From a bacterium (GTDB lineage Bacteria > Zhuqueibacterota > Zhuqueibacteria > Zhuqueibacterales > Zhuqueibacteraceae): a DNA stretch of 64,000 bases. Below the pieces are notes generated by a model. It had not been told where the DNA came from, made no database searches, and saw only the letters and a program-made list of their open reading frames with translations. The stretch spans positions 186,001 through 250,000 of the forward strand of contig JAKLJX010000002.1 in NCBI GenBank assembly GCA_023150945.1, written 5' to 3'. Below, piece after piece: positions 9,007 to 16,746 of this stretch (position 1 is the first letter of the stretch; every line of letters starts with the position of its first letter). The position numbers were made by a program, and so were the translations under genes.

Positions 9007-11129
9007 TCCTCCGGCTGGGCGGCCTGCCGGCGCTGCGCCGCATGGAAATTCACGATGCCACGAAACAGCGCCGGCACCTCGCGGTCATGCACCTGCGGCG
9101 CCCGGCAGCGCACCTGCACCGCCACCGCGGTTTTATTGGTCAACAGGACTTCCGGCACGTCCGTGCTGCGGCGCAGCACCGCCCGCGCGTTGGGCAGCGC
9201 CGCAAAAGCTTGATTGATCGCCAGCGCCAGATGCTCGCCTTGTTGATTGCCGGGATAGATCGTGGTCTGCACCAGCAGCGAATCGGAGTCCCACCGGCGA
9301 TACTCCCACTTCAAATACCAGCCCTGCGGCACCTGATTGACGAGAGCGATGCGGGCGTCCAGCGCAAGGTCGGTGGTGTCGTTGGTGCGCACCAGGATCG
9401 CATTCGCGCCGGCCCAGCGCAAGCTGTCTGCCAAGGCCGCCATGGCCGCAAGATTCGCGGCAGCGGCGGCCCTCCCGCCGTTGAAACGATCGCCCCTTGC
9501 CTTCCCGCCCAAAGCCGCATCGAGAATGATGGTCTGCTGATGCAGCACGCCGTGCAAAACCGGCCGCAACGACGGACGCACAAACACGCTGCGCAGGGAG
9601 TCCACCGCCATCGTCTCCACCGCCGGGGAATAGCCGGCTTTGGTTGCGGCGCAGCGATAGAAGCCGGCCGGCACCCTGGTCAAAAAGAATCCGCCATTGG
9701 CATCAGTAGTGGCCCACACCGAATCATTCAAGGAAATCGCCACGCCCTCCAGCGCGGCGCCGGTGGAATCATCGCGCACCAGCCCGCTGAAAAAAACGAG
9801 CTGACCGGCGGGCACCAGCTCCAGACGGAGTGTGTCTTGGTGGCCGTCCGCTGCCGCAATCACCTGCACCGGCCCGGGTTCATTCGCGGCTTGATAGTAG
9901 ATGGTTCCGCTGCCCTCGTGCAAGCGCAGTGAGTCGAGAAGCTGGCCGCGATCGGCGCGCACCGATACCGGCGTGCCCTCCCACACCGCCTCGCCCCGGC
10001 CATCGCGCAGCGTGAGCGTAATCGGCAGAGCGGCCACGCCATCCGCGGGGAGTTGCAGCATCGGCGCCGCGAATGCGATTGCCGCTGCCGGCGCCGCAAT
10101 GATGAGCGTATCCCGCACCGGCAGGTTGTGATTCTTGAACAGGTTTTGCAGATCGACCTGCACCACATGCACGCCGTTGCGCCAGGCCGAATCAGGCCGG
10201 AACCAAAGCCTTCCTTTAGCCAGATCGACTCGAGCCGGCATCGCCTGGCCATCGACGCGCACCGACACGCTGGCGGAGTGCAGCAGCAGTTGCCCCGCGC
10301 CCCGGCCGCCACGCTCGGTGATGCCGTCGGCCAACTGGTAGACGACTTCCGGCTGCGGATCGCGTGAAATCTTCGCGGGCCGCAGGCGCCTGGCACTCGG
10401 CACCCCGCCGGCGGCCCAGCGCGCCAAGCCGAGAAAAATGCCATAGGCTTCGCGGCGATTGTAGCGGCGATCCATCAGCCGCTTTTCTTCGGTGGGATTG
10501 GAGAAGAAGGACGATTCCAGCAAAACCGCGGGCAGCCGAATGCGGCGCAGCAAGCCGAAGCCGTCGGGATAGATCATCTTGTCGCTCAGCAGGCCGTCGC
10601 TGGCCACTTGCGGCAGCCGCAGCGCTTCGACCAAGCCAAAATAGATGCTGCGCGCCAGGTCCATGCTGGCAGGCGAATAGTCCGGATAGAGATGATAGTA
10701 AACCGAAGCGTAATTGACTTGGGGATTGTCCGCGGCGTTGTGATGCAGCGAGATGAGAAAATCACAACCGGCGCGTTCGGCAATTTCCGCGCGCTCGGCC
10801 AGCGCGACGAAGCGATCATCCGCGCGGGTCAGCACGACCGTGGCGCCGGCGCGTTCGAGAAAACCCTTCAGTTCCAGCGCCACGTTGAGGTTCATCACCG
10901 CTTCTTGCTTTCCGCTCGGCCCGCGCTTGTAGCCGGGCAAATGGCTCAAGCCGCCGTGGCCGGGATCGAGGGCGATTTTGTAGGGCGAAAGATATTGCGC
11001 ATACGGAGGAATCGTATAGTGTTCAGGAGGCAGCTTGGTCCAATCGCGCAGCACCAATTTCGCGTTGCCGCAGTGCAGGAACAAGAACGAGAGCAACAGG
11101 GACGCGCGCAGGATTTTTCGGGCGATCAT
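9000..11129 (-). CDS. N-acetylmuramoyl-L-alanine amidase (Amidase_3) with a C-terminal decayed amidase-like domain
   Basis: 709 residues from ATG 11129, chosen because the hydrophobic signal begins there; an in-frame ATG at 11201 adds 24 non-signal residues. The signal ends near 'LFLHC20', an imperfect lipobox (His at -1). The Amidase_3 domain (~50-250) has all expected residues: zinc ligands H58 (DPGHGG), E76 and H129 (SLHHN), and catalytic E205 (LLESSFF). It cleaves the amide between MurNAc and the stem peptide. Beta-rich regions follow, including a carboxypeptidase-regulatory-like module (~455-520). Residues ~540-690 resemble a second Amidase_3 fold: 'IILDAALGG' replaces DPGHGG, and 'GANAILVRTND' matches 'GATVVLTRADD', but the metal ligands are lost. 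Probably periplasmic. Confidence 0.88.
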   Translation of the reverse strand: MIARKILRASLLLSFLFLHCGNAKLVLRDWTKLPPEHYTIPPYAQYLSPYKIALDPGHGGLSHLPGYKRGPSGKQEAVMNLNVALELKGFLERAGATVVLTRADDRFVALAERAEIAERAGCDFLISLHHNAADNPQVNYASVYYHLYPDYSPASMDLARSIYFGLVEALRLPQVASDGLLSDKMIYPDGFGLLRRIRLPAVLLESSFFSNPTEEKRLMDRRYNRREAYGIFLGLARWAAGGVPSARRLRPAKISRDPQPEVVYQLADGITERGGRGAGQLLLHSASVSVRVDGQAMPARVDLAKGRLWFRPDSAWRNGVHVVQVDLQNLFKNHNLPVRDTLIIAAPAAAIAFAAPMLQLPADGVAALPITLTLRDGRGEAVWEGTPVSVRADRGQLLDSLRLHEGSGTIYYQAANEPGPVQVIAAADGHQDTLRLELVPAGQLVFFSGLVRDDSTGAALEGVAISLNDSVWATTDANGGFFLTRVPAGFYRCAATKAGYSPAVETMAVDSLRSVFVRPSLRPVLHGVLHQQTIILDAALGGKARGDRFNGGRAAAAANLAAMAALADSLRWAGANAILVRTNDTTDLALDARIALVNQVPQGWYLKWEYRRWDSDSLLVQTTIYPGNQQGEHLALAINQAFAALPNARAVLRRSTDVPEVLLTNKTAVAVQVRCRAPQVHDREVPALFRGIVNFHAAQRRQAAQPEEL

Positions 11130-11250
11130 GGCAGGAGACCGGGCAATGGTGGAAAACGAATGCGATTCGCATGAGCTGTGCGGCCGGCAGTTGTGTGGCA
11201 TGGTACAAAATCACCGGCAGTCTTGTCAAGCGGATTCTCGCCGGCCGTGT

Positions 11251-11374
11251 AATGTCTCAGTTACCGGCGGTGTCATATTGATCGGCAACGGTTGCACCGT
11301 TGCTTTGGGCGCCTGGAGCCGGGCGTCGTGACGTGACGGCACAGCCGTGGCGGCGGATCATCCCCACCAATAAC
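11251..11374. repeat. Dispersed intergenic repeat, copy 1
   Basis: About 102 bases align without gaps, with 12 mismatches by my count, to 25091-25192; similarity resumes at 'CCACCAATAAC'. It holds a perfect hairpin GCAACGGT-TGC-ACCGTTGC (11285-11303) and a second small stem CGGC-ACA-GCCG. It lies between the amidase start and the esterase promoter. No coding frame is evident. Confidence 0.8.
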
Positions 11375-11404
11375 TCAGGCCTTACCGGCGGGCCGAGAGT
11401 TCGC

Positions 11405-11432
11405 TTGACTTCAGGGCGAAAAAGTCTATATT
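11405..11432 (+). promoter_or_regulatory. Sigma-70-type promoter of the esterase gene
   Basis: TTGACT (11405-11410), a 16-base spacer, then TATATT (11427-11432): five of six matches in each box. It lies ~80 bases before the esterase start codon. Confidence 0.65.
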
Positions 11433-11510
11433 GCCCCCGGCAAATCGCCCTGGCTGTGCGCACGCTGAAAAACGTCAGCAACCTCATCTGCGACATTCGA
11501 GGAGAAAGGC

Positions 11511-12242
11511 ATGAACCGAGAGATTCACGGCTGGTGGAGCCCCGCTTTGAACAAGCACATGGACCTGGCGGTCTACGGGCACTACGGCTTCGCCCTGCTG
11601 CTGATTCCGACCGCGGCGGCAGATCATCTGGAATATGAACGCTTCTATCTGATCGAAGCAATCGCGGGTTTCATCAACGCCGGCAAGGTCAAGGTCTTTT
11701 CCATCAACACCGTGAACAACGAAAGCTGGTTCAACGATCACGTGGCCCCGCCGCACAAGGCCATCCGCCACCAGCAATTCAATGACTATGTGTTCAACGA
11801 AGTCATTCCCTTCATCCACAGCCACTGCCACGGCCGGGTGCTGACCATCACCTGCGGCGCCAGCGTGGGCGCGCTGCATGCCGCCAACCTGCTGTTCAAG
11901 CGGCCGGATTTGATCGACGGCATGATCGCGATGAGCGGGGTTTACGATCTCAAATACTACACCAAGGGCTATTACGACGACAACTGCTACTTCAACAGTC
12001 CGATGGACTACCTGCCCAGCCTCAGTGACGACCGCTATCTCTCCCTGCTGCGCGCCAAGCATCATATCTACATTCTCACCGGCCAGGGCCCGTATGAAGC
12101 GCCCGACCGCTCGCGTGATCTCGCCGCGGTGCTGGCGGCCAAGGGCATTCCGCATTTCCTCGATGTGTGGGGACATGACATGAGCCATGACTGGCCGACT
12201 TGGCGGCGCATGCTGCCGCATTATCTCGGCACGCGGTTTTGA
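11511..12242 (+). CDS. Alpha/beta-hydrolase, esterase-D-like (PF00756 type)
   Basis: 243 residues, no signal peptide. The nucleophile elbow is C-G-A-S118-V-G-A (GxSxG), followed by a late aspartate and the histidine in 'GHDMSHDW', consistent with a Ser-Asp-His triad. Length and motifs match short putative esterases related to trehalose mycolyltransferase/esterase D folds; the substrate is not known. The start has GAGGAG seven bases upstream. Monocistronic, with its own promoter at 11405 and a dispersed repeat upstream. Confidence 0.85.
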   Translation: MNREIHGWWSPALNKHMDLAVYGHYGFALLLIPTAAADHLEYERFYLIEAIAGFINAGKVKVFSINTVNNESWFNDHVAPPHKAIRHQQFNDYVFNEVIPFIHSHCHGRVLTITCGASVGALHAANLLFKRPDLIDGMIAMSGVYDLKYYTKGYYDDNCYFNSPMDYLPSLSDDRYLSLLRAKHHIYILTGQGPYEAPDRSRDLAAVLAAKGIPHFLDVWGHDMSHDWPTWRRMLPHYLGTRF

Positions 12243-12333
12243 TTTCTTCGAAGTTGAATCGCTGCAAACAGCGAAGATTCTCCAACCGCTATCGCTTTTT
12301 TGAATGCGTGTGCAGGTTCGCAGTCCAGCCCTC

Positions 12334-12393
12334 TTGTGGGGCACTGTTGCACCCGCGAATCCATTGGATTCAACAGCCGCCCACAAGAGGCGG
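12334..12393. repeat. Inverted repeat with nested palindrome
   Basis: The 11-bp arms CCTCTTGTGGG / CCCACAAGAGG are ~38 bases apart and enclose the palindrome GAATCC-ATT-GGATTC. It could fold into a cruciform or RNA hairpin. It lies 92 bases past the esterase stop and has no T-tract. Confidence 0.6.
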
Positions 12394-12504
12394 AGACTAC
12401 AAACCTTTTCATTCAGCTAAAAACGGCTGTAATTAGACGGTTATCTCAGTGCCCTGCCCGGTACAACCCGGGGTTCCCGCCTGCCGCCTAAACCAAAATC
12501 GCCA

Positions 12505-12532
12505 TTGCTTTTCTTTTGTTTCCTGCTATCTT
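12505..12532 (+). promoter_or_regulatory. Weak candidate promoter for the TIR gene
   Basis: TTGCTT, 16-base spacer, TATCTT in an AT-richer stretch ~250 bases upstream of the TIR start. Matches are modest, so this is tentative. Confidence 0.3.
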
Positions 12533-12638
12533 GTGCTCACAATCTCCTGCAGCAGGAACCTTCTCCGTTTCCCCCCAGACGGTCAAGGTTCAACCTGGTC
12601 GCTGCAGGAGTTTCTTTTTGAAGGCAGCCATGCCACCC

Positions 12639-12669
12639 ACCGCCCGGGCGCTCCGAGCGCCCGGGCGGT
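12639..12669. repeat. 31-bp perfect hairpin, left copy flanking the TIR gene
   Basis: 14-bp arms ACCGCCCGGGCGCT / AGCGCCCGGGCGGT around a 3-base loop (CCG). The same sequence, differing by one loop base, recurs at 15754-15784 just beyond the gene. Confidence 0.9.
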
Positions 12670-12780
12670 ATCGACCCCAACGGCAAACCTTCCCGCCGCG
12701 ACGCCCCTACGCCGGCCTTGCTTTTCGCCCCGATTCTTGCTATCAATAGCCGCACACGACTCCTGAGGCGGGCCATACCT

Positions 12781-15639
12781 ATGAAAGACTTCTTCATCAG
12801 CTACAGCAGCGCTGACAAAGATTGGGCGGAATGGATTGCCTGGCAGTTGGAAGAGGCACACTACGCGATCGTGATCCAGGCGTGGGACTTTCGTCCCGGC
12901 TCCAACTTCGTGCTCGAAATGCAGAAGGCCGCGACCGAAGCGCAGCGCACCATTGCCGTGCTCTCCCAGAATTACGTCAATGCCCTGTTCACCCAGCCGG
13001 AATGGGCCGCGGCCTTCGGGCAGGATCCCACCAGCAAAGACGGCCGGCTCCTGCCCGTGCGCATCGCGCCGTTCAAAACCGAGGGCATGCTGCGGCCGAT
13101 CGTCTACATTGATTTGGTCGACTGCGATGAAGCGCAGGCGAAGGAAGCACTGCTCAAAGGGGTTTCGTTTCAGCGCGCCAAGCCCGCGATCGCGCCCGGC
13201 TTTCCCGGCGCTGCGGCACGCGCAATCACCACCGCCCCGCAATTCCCCGGCCCTGGGCGCAACGCCCTCAAGGGCCTGCGGCCGTTTGCCTTCGAAGATG
13301 CCGCGTTGTTTCAGCGTTTGCAGCGCCAAGCCGAACTGCAAACCTGCTTCGCCGCCCTCACCGATGCGGAATTCCGGCTGGGCATTCTTTTCGGCGAATC
13401 GGGCTGCGGCAAAACCTCGTTCGTGCAAGCCGGCCTCTGGCCCATGCTGCAAACCAGCGCCTCCTTTCTTCCAGTCTATGTCAAATTCAGCGAGCTTGAT
13501 CCGCTGCTGAGCTTGCGCCAGGCCCTCAAGGCGCAGGCGCAGTGCGCCTTGCCCCGTGCCGACACCGCCGAGTTCTGGCAGTTGTGCGAGCAGGCGGGAC
13601 ACACCGCGGGCAAGACCCTGGTTTTCTTCTTCGATCAATTCGAGCAGTTCTTCGTGCATTTTCCCCGGGAAGAGCAGCGCCAGCCTTTCATTGCCGCGCT
13701 GGCGGAATGGTATCGCCGCCCTGGCTTGCCCGCCAAGATTCTGCTCTGCCTGCGCAAAGACTACTACGGCCATCATTGCGAATTGCAGCAGGCGCTGCAG
13801 TACACCCTGGGGCCGCAGGAAAGCATTGAATTGAAGAAGTTCAAGCCCAACCAGGCCGCGGCAATCTTTCACGTCATTGCGGAGACTGCCGGCTTGCGCT
13901 GCGACCGCGCTTTCGTCGAGGAGATGACGGCGCGCGAGCTGGCCGGCAAAGAGGACGGCCGGATTTCGCCGGTCGATATCCAAATTCTGGCGTGGATGGT
14001 TTCAGCGCAGGAAGACCAGTCCGGCTTCAACCGGGCCGCTTTTCGCAAGCTGGGTGGGGTCGAAGGCTTGCTGGAAAACTACCTCAACCTTGTGCTGCAA
14101 ACGCTGGCCAGCAAGGCCGAGCGCGAAGCCGGCCTCAAAATCATGCTGGCGCTGGTGGATTTGGAAAACAACGTGCGCGCCGGCGTGCTCTCCCCGGAAC
14201 AAATCGCCGAAAAGCTCGGGGCCGAAGCAGGCCCTGCAACCAGAGACAAGCTCCTAGTCTGGCTGGCGAGCGGCAAAGTGCGTTTGCTCACGCCGGTGGA
14301 GCGGGAGGGCGTGTTGGGCTATGAGCTGGCGCATGAACGCTTGATTCAACCGTTGCGGCGGCTCACCAACAAACAACTGACCGAGGTGGAACAGGCCAAT
14401 CGGTTGTTGGAACGCCGCGCCAACGAATGGTTGGGCAATGACCGCGCTGCGCGCTACTTGTTGACCGGCGGCGAGCTGCGCCAGATCAACCGGCAGCGGC
14501 CTTACCTGGTGTGGGGCAAACAGGCGGATTTGAAGCAGGAATTGTTGAAACGGAGCACGCACAAGTGGAAGCAGCAGGCCGGAGTGGCGCTTTTTGGCTT
14601 GGTGCTGCTGGTGTTGCTGGCTGTGGGCTGGTCAAAGCTGGAGAAGATGCGCGAGCAGCGCCAACTGGCTGAGCGGCGCGACCAGCTTGCGAGGCTATTG
14701 AATAGCACTGATATTTCACCGCAAAAACGCGCGGCGCAAGCGCATGAGCTTACCAGGAATTCTGGCGACCCACGGGTGGAAGTGACAACCCTGGAACACA
14801 TGCAGTTTTGCTATGTGCCGCCAGGCCCGTTTTGGATGGGCAGTGACAGTTCCGATTCTTCTTCCTCGAAATACGAGCGGCCGCTGCATTTGAATGACAA
14901 ACTCGACTACGGCTATTGGATTTCGCGCTTCCCGATCACCGTGGCGCAGTTCAAGGCTTTTGCCGTCGATTCCGGGCAGAAGATAAGCAGTCTCCAATTT
15001 CGTGCTGATCCTGACAACTATCCCGTGCGTTACGTCACTTGGCATGATGCCATGTCCTTCTGCCAATGGCTAACACAAAAATGGCGCAGGGAAAACCGCT
15101 TGCCGGAAAATTGGCGGGTAACTCTGCCCTCGGAGGCCGAGTGGGAAAAGGCGGCCCGCGGTGGTGTGGAAATACTCGGTGAGATCAAGATCATGGAAAT
15201 CGCTCAGATCGATTTCACCTCGAACCTCACAGTTTCACTCCAGCAGAATCCCCTGCCCCGCCGCCGCTATCCATGGGGTGATCAGCCGGATTCAAGCTTG
15301 GCAAATTATCACTTCACCGGGATTAGTATGCCCAGTGTGGTTGGCTGTTTTCCGGGCGGAAAATCACCCTACGGCTGCGAAGAGCTGGCCGGAAATCTGT
15401 GGGAATGGACACGGAGTTTGTGGGGAAATGATTGGGATGAGCCTGCCTTCAAATATCCGTATGATCCGGCTGATGGACGTGAGAACATAGATGCACCACA
15501 AGATATCGCCCGCGTGTTGCGGGGCGGCGCGTTCCTCCTCAATCGGAGGATCGTGCGGTGCGCCTATCGCCTCAGGTACTATCCCGTCTCCAGGAACATC
15601 GGCGTCGGGTTTCGTGTGGTTGTGTCCCCATTACTCTGA
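12781..15639 (+). CDS. TIR - STAND NTPase - membrane helix - FGE (C-type lectin fold) protein; DGR target
   Basis: 952 residues. The start at 12781 places 'MKDFFISYSSADKDW' at the N-terminus, the canonical TIR opening; an in-frame TTG at 12718 is rejected. Domains: TIR 1-~130; P-loop NTPase with Walker A G205-ESGCGK-T212 and Walker B 'VFFFD285QFEQ'; a winged-helix-like stretch to ~530; a membrane helix ~599-617; then a formylglycine-generating-enzyme/sulfatase-modifying-factor domain 675-952. TIR domains usually cleave NAD+ or signal; STAND NTPases act as switches; FGE-like domains are common ligand-binding heads of DGR-diversified proteins. The last ~35 codons carry the DGR pattern (see variable region). 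The likely role is a defence or recognition switch in which target binding triggers TIR activity; that is inference. The gene is isolated in a gene-poor island. Confidence 0.9.
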   Translation: MKDFFISYSSADKDWAEWIAWQLEEAHYAIVIQAWDFRPGSNFVLEMQKAATEAQRTIAVLSQNYVNALFTQPEWAAAFGQDPTSKDGRLLPVRIAPFKTEGMLRPIVYIDLVDCDEAQAKEALLKGVSFQRAKPAIAPGFPGAAARAITTAPQFPGPGRNALKGLRPFAFEDAALFQRLQRQAELQTCFAALTDAEFRLGILFGESGCGKTSFVQAGLWPMLQTSASFLPVYVKFSELDPLLSLRQALKAQAQCALPRADTAEFWQLCEQAGHTAGKTLVFFFDQFEQFFVHFPREEQRQPFIAALAEWYRRPGLPAKILLCLRKDYYGHHCELQQALQYTLGPQESIELKKFKPNQAAAIFHVIAETAGLRCDRAFVEEMTARELAGKEDGRISPVDIQILAWMVSAQEDQSGFNRAAFRKLGGVEGLLENYLNLVLQTLASKAEREAGLKIMLALVDLENNVRAGVLSPEQIAEKLGAEAGPATRDKLLVWLASGKVRLLTPVEREGVLGYELAHERLIQPLRRLTNKQLTEVEQANRLLERRANEWLGNDRAARYLLTGGELRQINRQRPYLVWGKQADLKQELLKRSTHKWKQQAGVALFGLVLLVLLAVGWSKLEKMREQRQLAERRDQLARLLNSTDISPQKRAAQAHELTRNSGDPRVEVTTLEHMQFCYVPPGPFWMGSDSSDSSSSKYERPLHLNDKLDYGYWISRFPITVAQFKAFAVDSGQKISSLQFRADPDNYPVRYVTWHDAMSFCQWLTQKWRRENRLPENWRVTLPSEAEWEKAARGGVEILGEIKIMEIAQIDFTSNLTVSLQQNPLPRRRYPWGDQPDSSLANYHFTGISMPSVVGCFPGGKSPYGCEELAGNLWEWTRSLWGNDWDEPAFKYPYDPADGRENIDAPQDIARVLRGGAFLLNRRIVRCAYRLRYYPVSRNIGVGFRVVVSPLL
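15517..15621 (+). other. Predicted DGR variable region (VR) at the 3' end of the TIR-STAND-FGE gene
   Basis: The encoded peptide runs from 'RVLRGG' to 'GVGFRVV', the frame of FGE-type DGR variable regions. Where such proteins carry Asn (AAC) in the template, this gene has TTC, CTC, CTC (918-920), ATC (924), CTC (931), TAC (933), GTC, TCC (936-937), ATC, GGC (940-941): all end in C and differ from AAC or GAC only at bases 1-2. N921 (AAT), Y934 (TAT) and N939 (AAC) fit too. The AGG/CGG/CGC arginines between them are the usual fixed positions. No template repeat or reverse transcriptase was seen in the window. Confidence 0.85.
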
Positions 15640-15753
15640 ACTCTGAATCTCTGGACTCTGGAACTCTGAGTTGTTGTTGTTGCTGTTGTTTTTGCTTTTA
15701 CAGAGCGAGCGCGAGCGAGCGGCCTCAAAAATTTTTTGAAATTTTGCTCCTGT

Positions 15754-15784
15754 ACCGCCCGGGCGCTGCGAGCGCCCGGGCGGT
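15754..15784. repeat. 31-bp perfect hairpin, right copy flanking the TIR gene
   Basis: Same 14-bp arms as at 12639-12669, with loop GCG instead of CCG. It lies 115 bases after the TIR stop. No T-tract follows, so it is not a simple terminator. Confidence 0.9.
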
Positions 15785-15837
15785 AACGCGGTAAAGACCC
15801 CAGCCGAACGAGCCGGAACCAAAGAAGGCAAAAGCAA

Positions 15838-15960
15838 CCGCAAAGCCGCGCAAAGAATGGATTCGAGTTTTGTCTTTCATGATTGCCGGCAAAAAACGAT
15901 TGGGCGATCTTTGCGGCTTTGCGTCTCTGCGTGATTTCTTTCGCCCAAAATGGAAAAGGT
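15838..15960. repeat. Probable dispersed-repeat remnant ('CTTTGCGGCTTTGCGTCTCTGCG' type)
   Basis: Partly self-complementary: CGCAAAGCCGCGCAAAG at ~15840 mirrors CTTTGCGGCTTTGCG at ~15910. On the minus strand it reads 'SRRDAKPQR', a peptide I recognise from repeat-derived spurious ORFs in many genomes. A related fragment (GGCGCAAAGACACC) occurs at ~36739. Confidence 0.45.
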
Positions 15961-16235
15961 CGGAGATTTCCAGAATTGCTGCAAAACCAGCATCAATACG
16001 GGTCGAGAAAGCAGCCACCGAACAAATCTTTGCCTTTCTTGCAACGAGTTTACGCTTTAGTGACCAAGGAAGAACCGTCCCGCCGGCATGTCTCTCCTCA
16101 AATGTCATCCAGAAAGGATCTGGTGAAGCCTCAGGCACAGCGCCAAGTCATGCTCTCCTCCTCCCGAGCGGCCGTTGCACTGCACGCGCTCACGCGATAT
16201 GGCGGCGCTGTAACTTTTTCACGAGACTTTTTCGC

Positions 16236-16263
16236 TTGACAATCAAAGCCATTTTTATATATT
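16236..16263 (+). promoter_or_regulatory. Strong sigma-70-type promoter of the lipoprotein/LysM genes
   Basis: Consensus TTGACA (16236-16241), 16-base spacer with a T-run, then TATATT (16258-16263), in a locally AT-rich patch. The leader would be ~120 bases, ending in GGAGG before ATG 16391. Confidence 0.8.
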
Positions 16264-16390
16264 ATTCGCCGCGATTGCAGCAAGTATTGAGCGGACAAAA
16301 TCTTAGCACCACAGCAAGAACCGCAGCCTGATTTGAGGCAATGTGAAGCAGTTTTCCGGTTGCAAACCCTAAGACGGAGGTGTAAGGCTC

Positions 16391-16672
16391 ATGAGAAAAT
16401 CGCTCAAGTCGTACCTGACGAAGGGCATGCTCGTCGCTACACTATCCTTCTCGCTCGGCATGGTGGCGTGTACGAAACACCCGAACGAGAAACAACTGCA
16501 GGCCCTGGAAGAGCAGAAGAAGGCCACGCTGGCAGCCGAAGAACTGCTGGCGCAGAAGCGCAAAGAACGTGACGATCTGCAACGACAGGTTGAGCAGAAG
16601 AAGGCCGATCTGGCCAAGGCTCAACAGGAAAAGTCCACCGTGTCCGCCCGCCTCAGCCAGATGCCCAACTGA
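16391..16672 (+). CDS. Small coiled-coil lipoprotein
   Basis: 93 residues. Lipoprotein signal with lipobox M-V-A-C27, then an almost wholly helical, charged heptad-like coiled coil (~35-90, rich in K/E/Q/A). It resembles Lpp-like or TolC-periplasm spacer lipoproteins in size and architecture, not in specific sequence. It has a GGAGG ribosome site and a strong upstream promoter, so it is probably abundant. The next gene, a coiled-coil LysM protein, starts 74 bases downstream and is likely co-transcribed; the two may form an envelope-peptidoglycan tether. Confidence 0.85.
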   Translation: MRKSLKSYLTKGMLVATLSFSLGMVACTKHPNEKQLQALEEQKKATLAAEELLAQKRKERDDLQRQVEQKKADLAKAQQEKSTVSARLSQMPN

Positions 16673-16746
16673 GCCGGCCGGCCGATCACCCGCAAATGAG
16701 ATCACGAATCATGCGACTGACCAACCCAACCCTGAGGAGGGGAATG

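Larger units (their letters stand above)
12243..12780. other. Non-coding leader of the TIR gene with several hairpins
   Basis: 538 bases without a supported gene. Contents: a long-range inverted repeat (arms CCTCTTGTGGG at 12334-12344 and CCCACAAGAGG at 12383-12393) enclosing a small palindrome GAATCC-ATT-GGATTC; a TCCTGCAGCAGGA palindrome near 12543; and the 31-bp hairpin at 12639. Such palindrome density without coding suggests accumulated mobile or regulatory repeats. Confidence 0.6.
15640..16390. other. 751-base non-coding stretch after the TIR gene
   Basis: Begins with iterated 'CTCTGAA/CTCTGGA' units (15633-15670), then a GTT-rich run, the right copy of the 31-bp hairpin, a repeat-derived segment (15840-15960) and, at the right, the promoter of the lipoprotein gene. 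Short frames here (for example 15883-16239) translate to the low-complexity 'AALRLCV' type of sequence often seen in dispersed repeats and are not called. No reverse transcriptase, Avd or template repeat was seen. Confidence 0.6.

Noticed and set aside
11130-11201. Upstream start of the amidase at 11201
   Set aside because: The extra 24 residues are not signal-like and no ribosome site precedes them; the hydrophobic signal begins at 11129.
12583-13983. 466-codon minus-strand frame over the TIR-STAND region
   Set aside because: Antisense shadow of a coding sequence with clear TIR and P-loop motifs.
15883-16239. 118-codon frame in the region after the TIR gene as a real gene
   Set aside because: Sequence is of the repeat-derived 'AALRLCV' type and has no ribosome site; considered repeat.
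15640-16390. DGR template repeat or reverse transcriptase next to the TIR gene
   Set aside because: Read for a second copy of the 'RVLRGG...GFRVV' DNA and for RT motifs such as YxDD; none seen here or elsewhere in the window.
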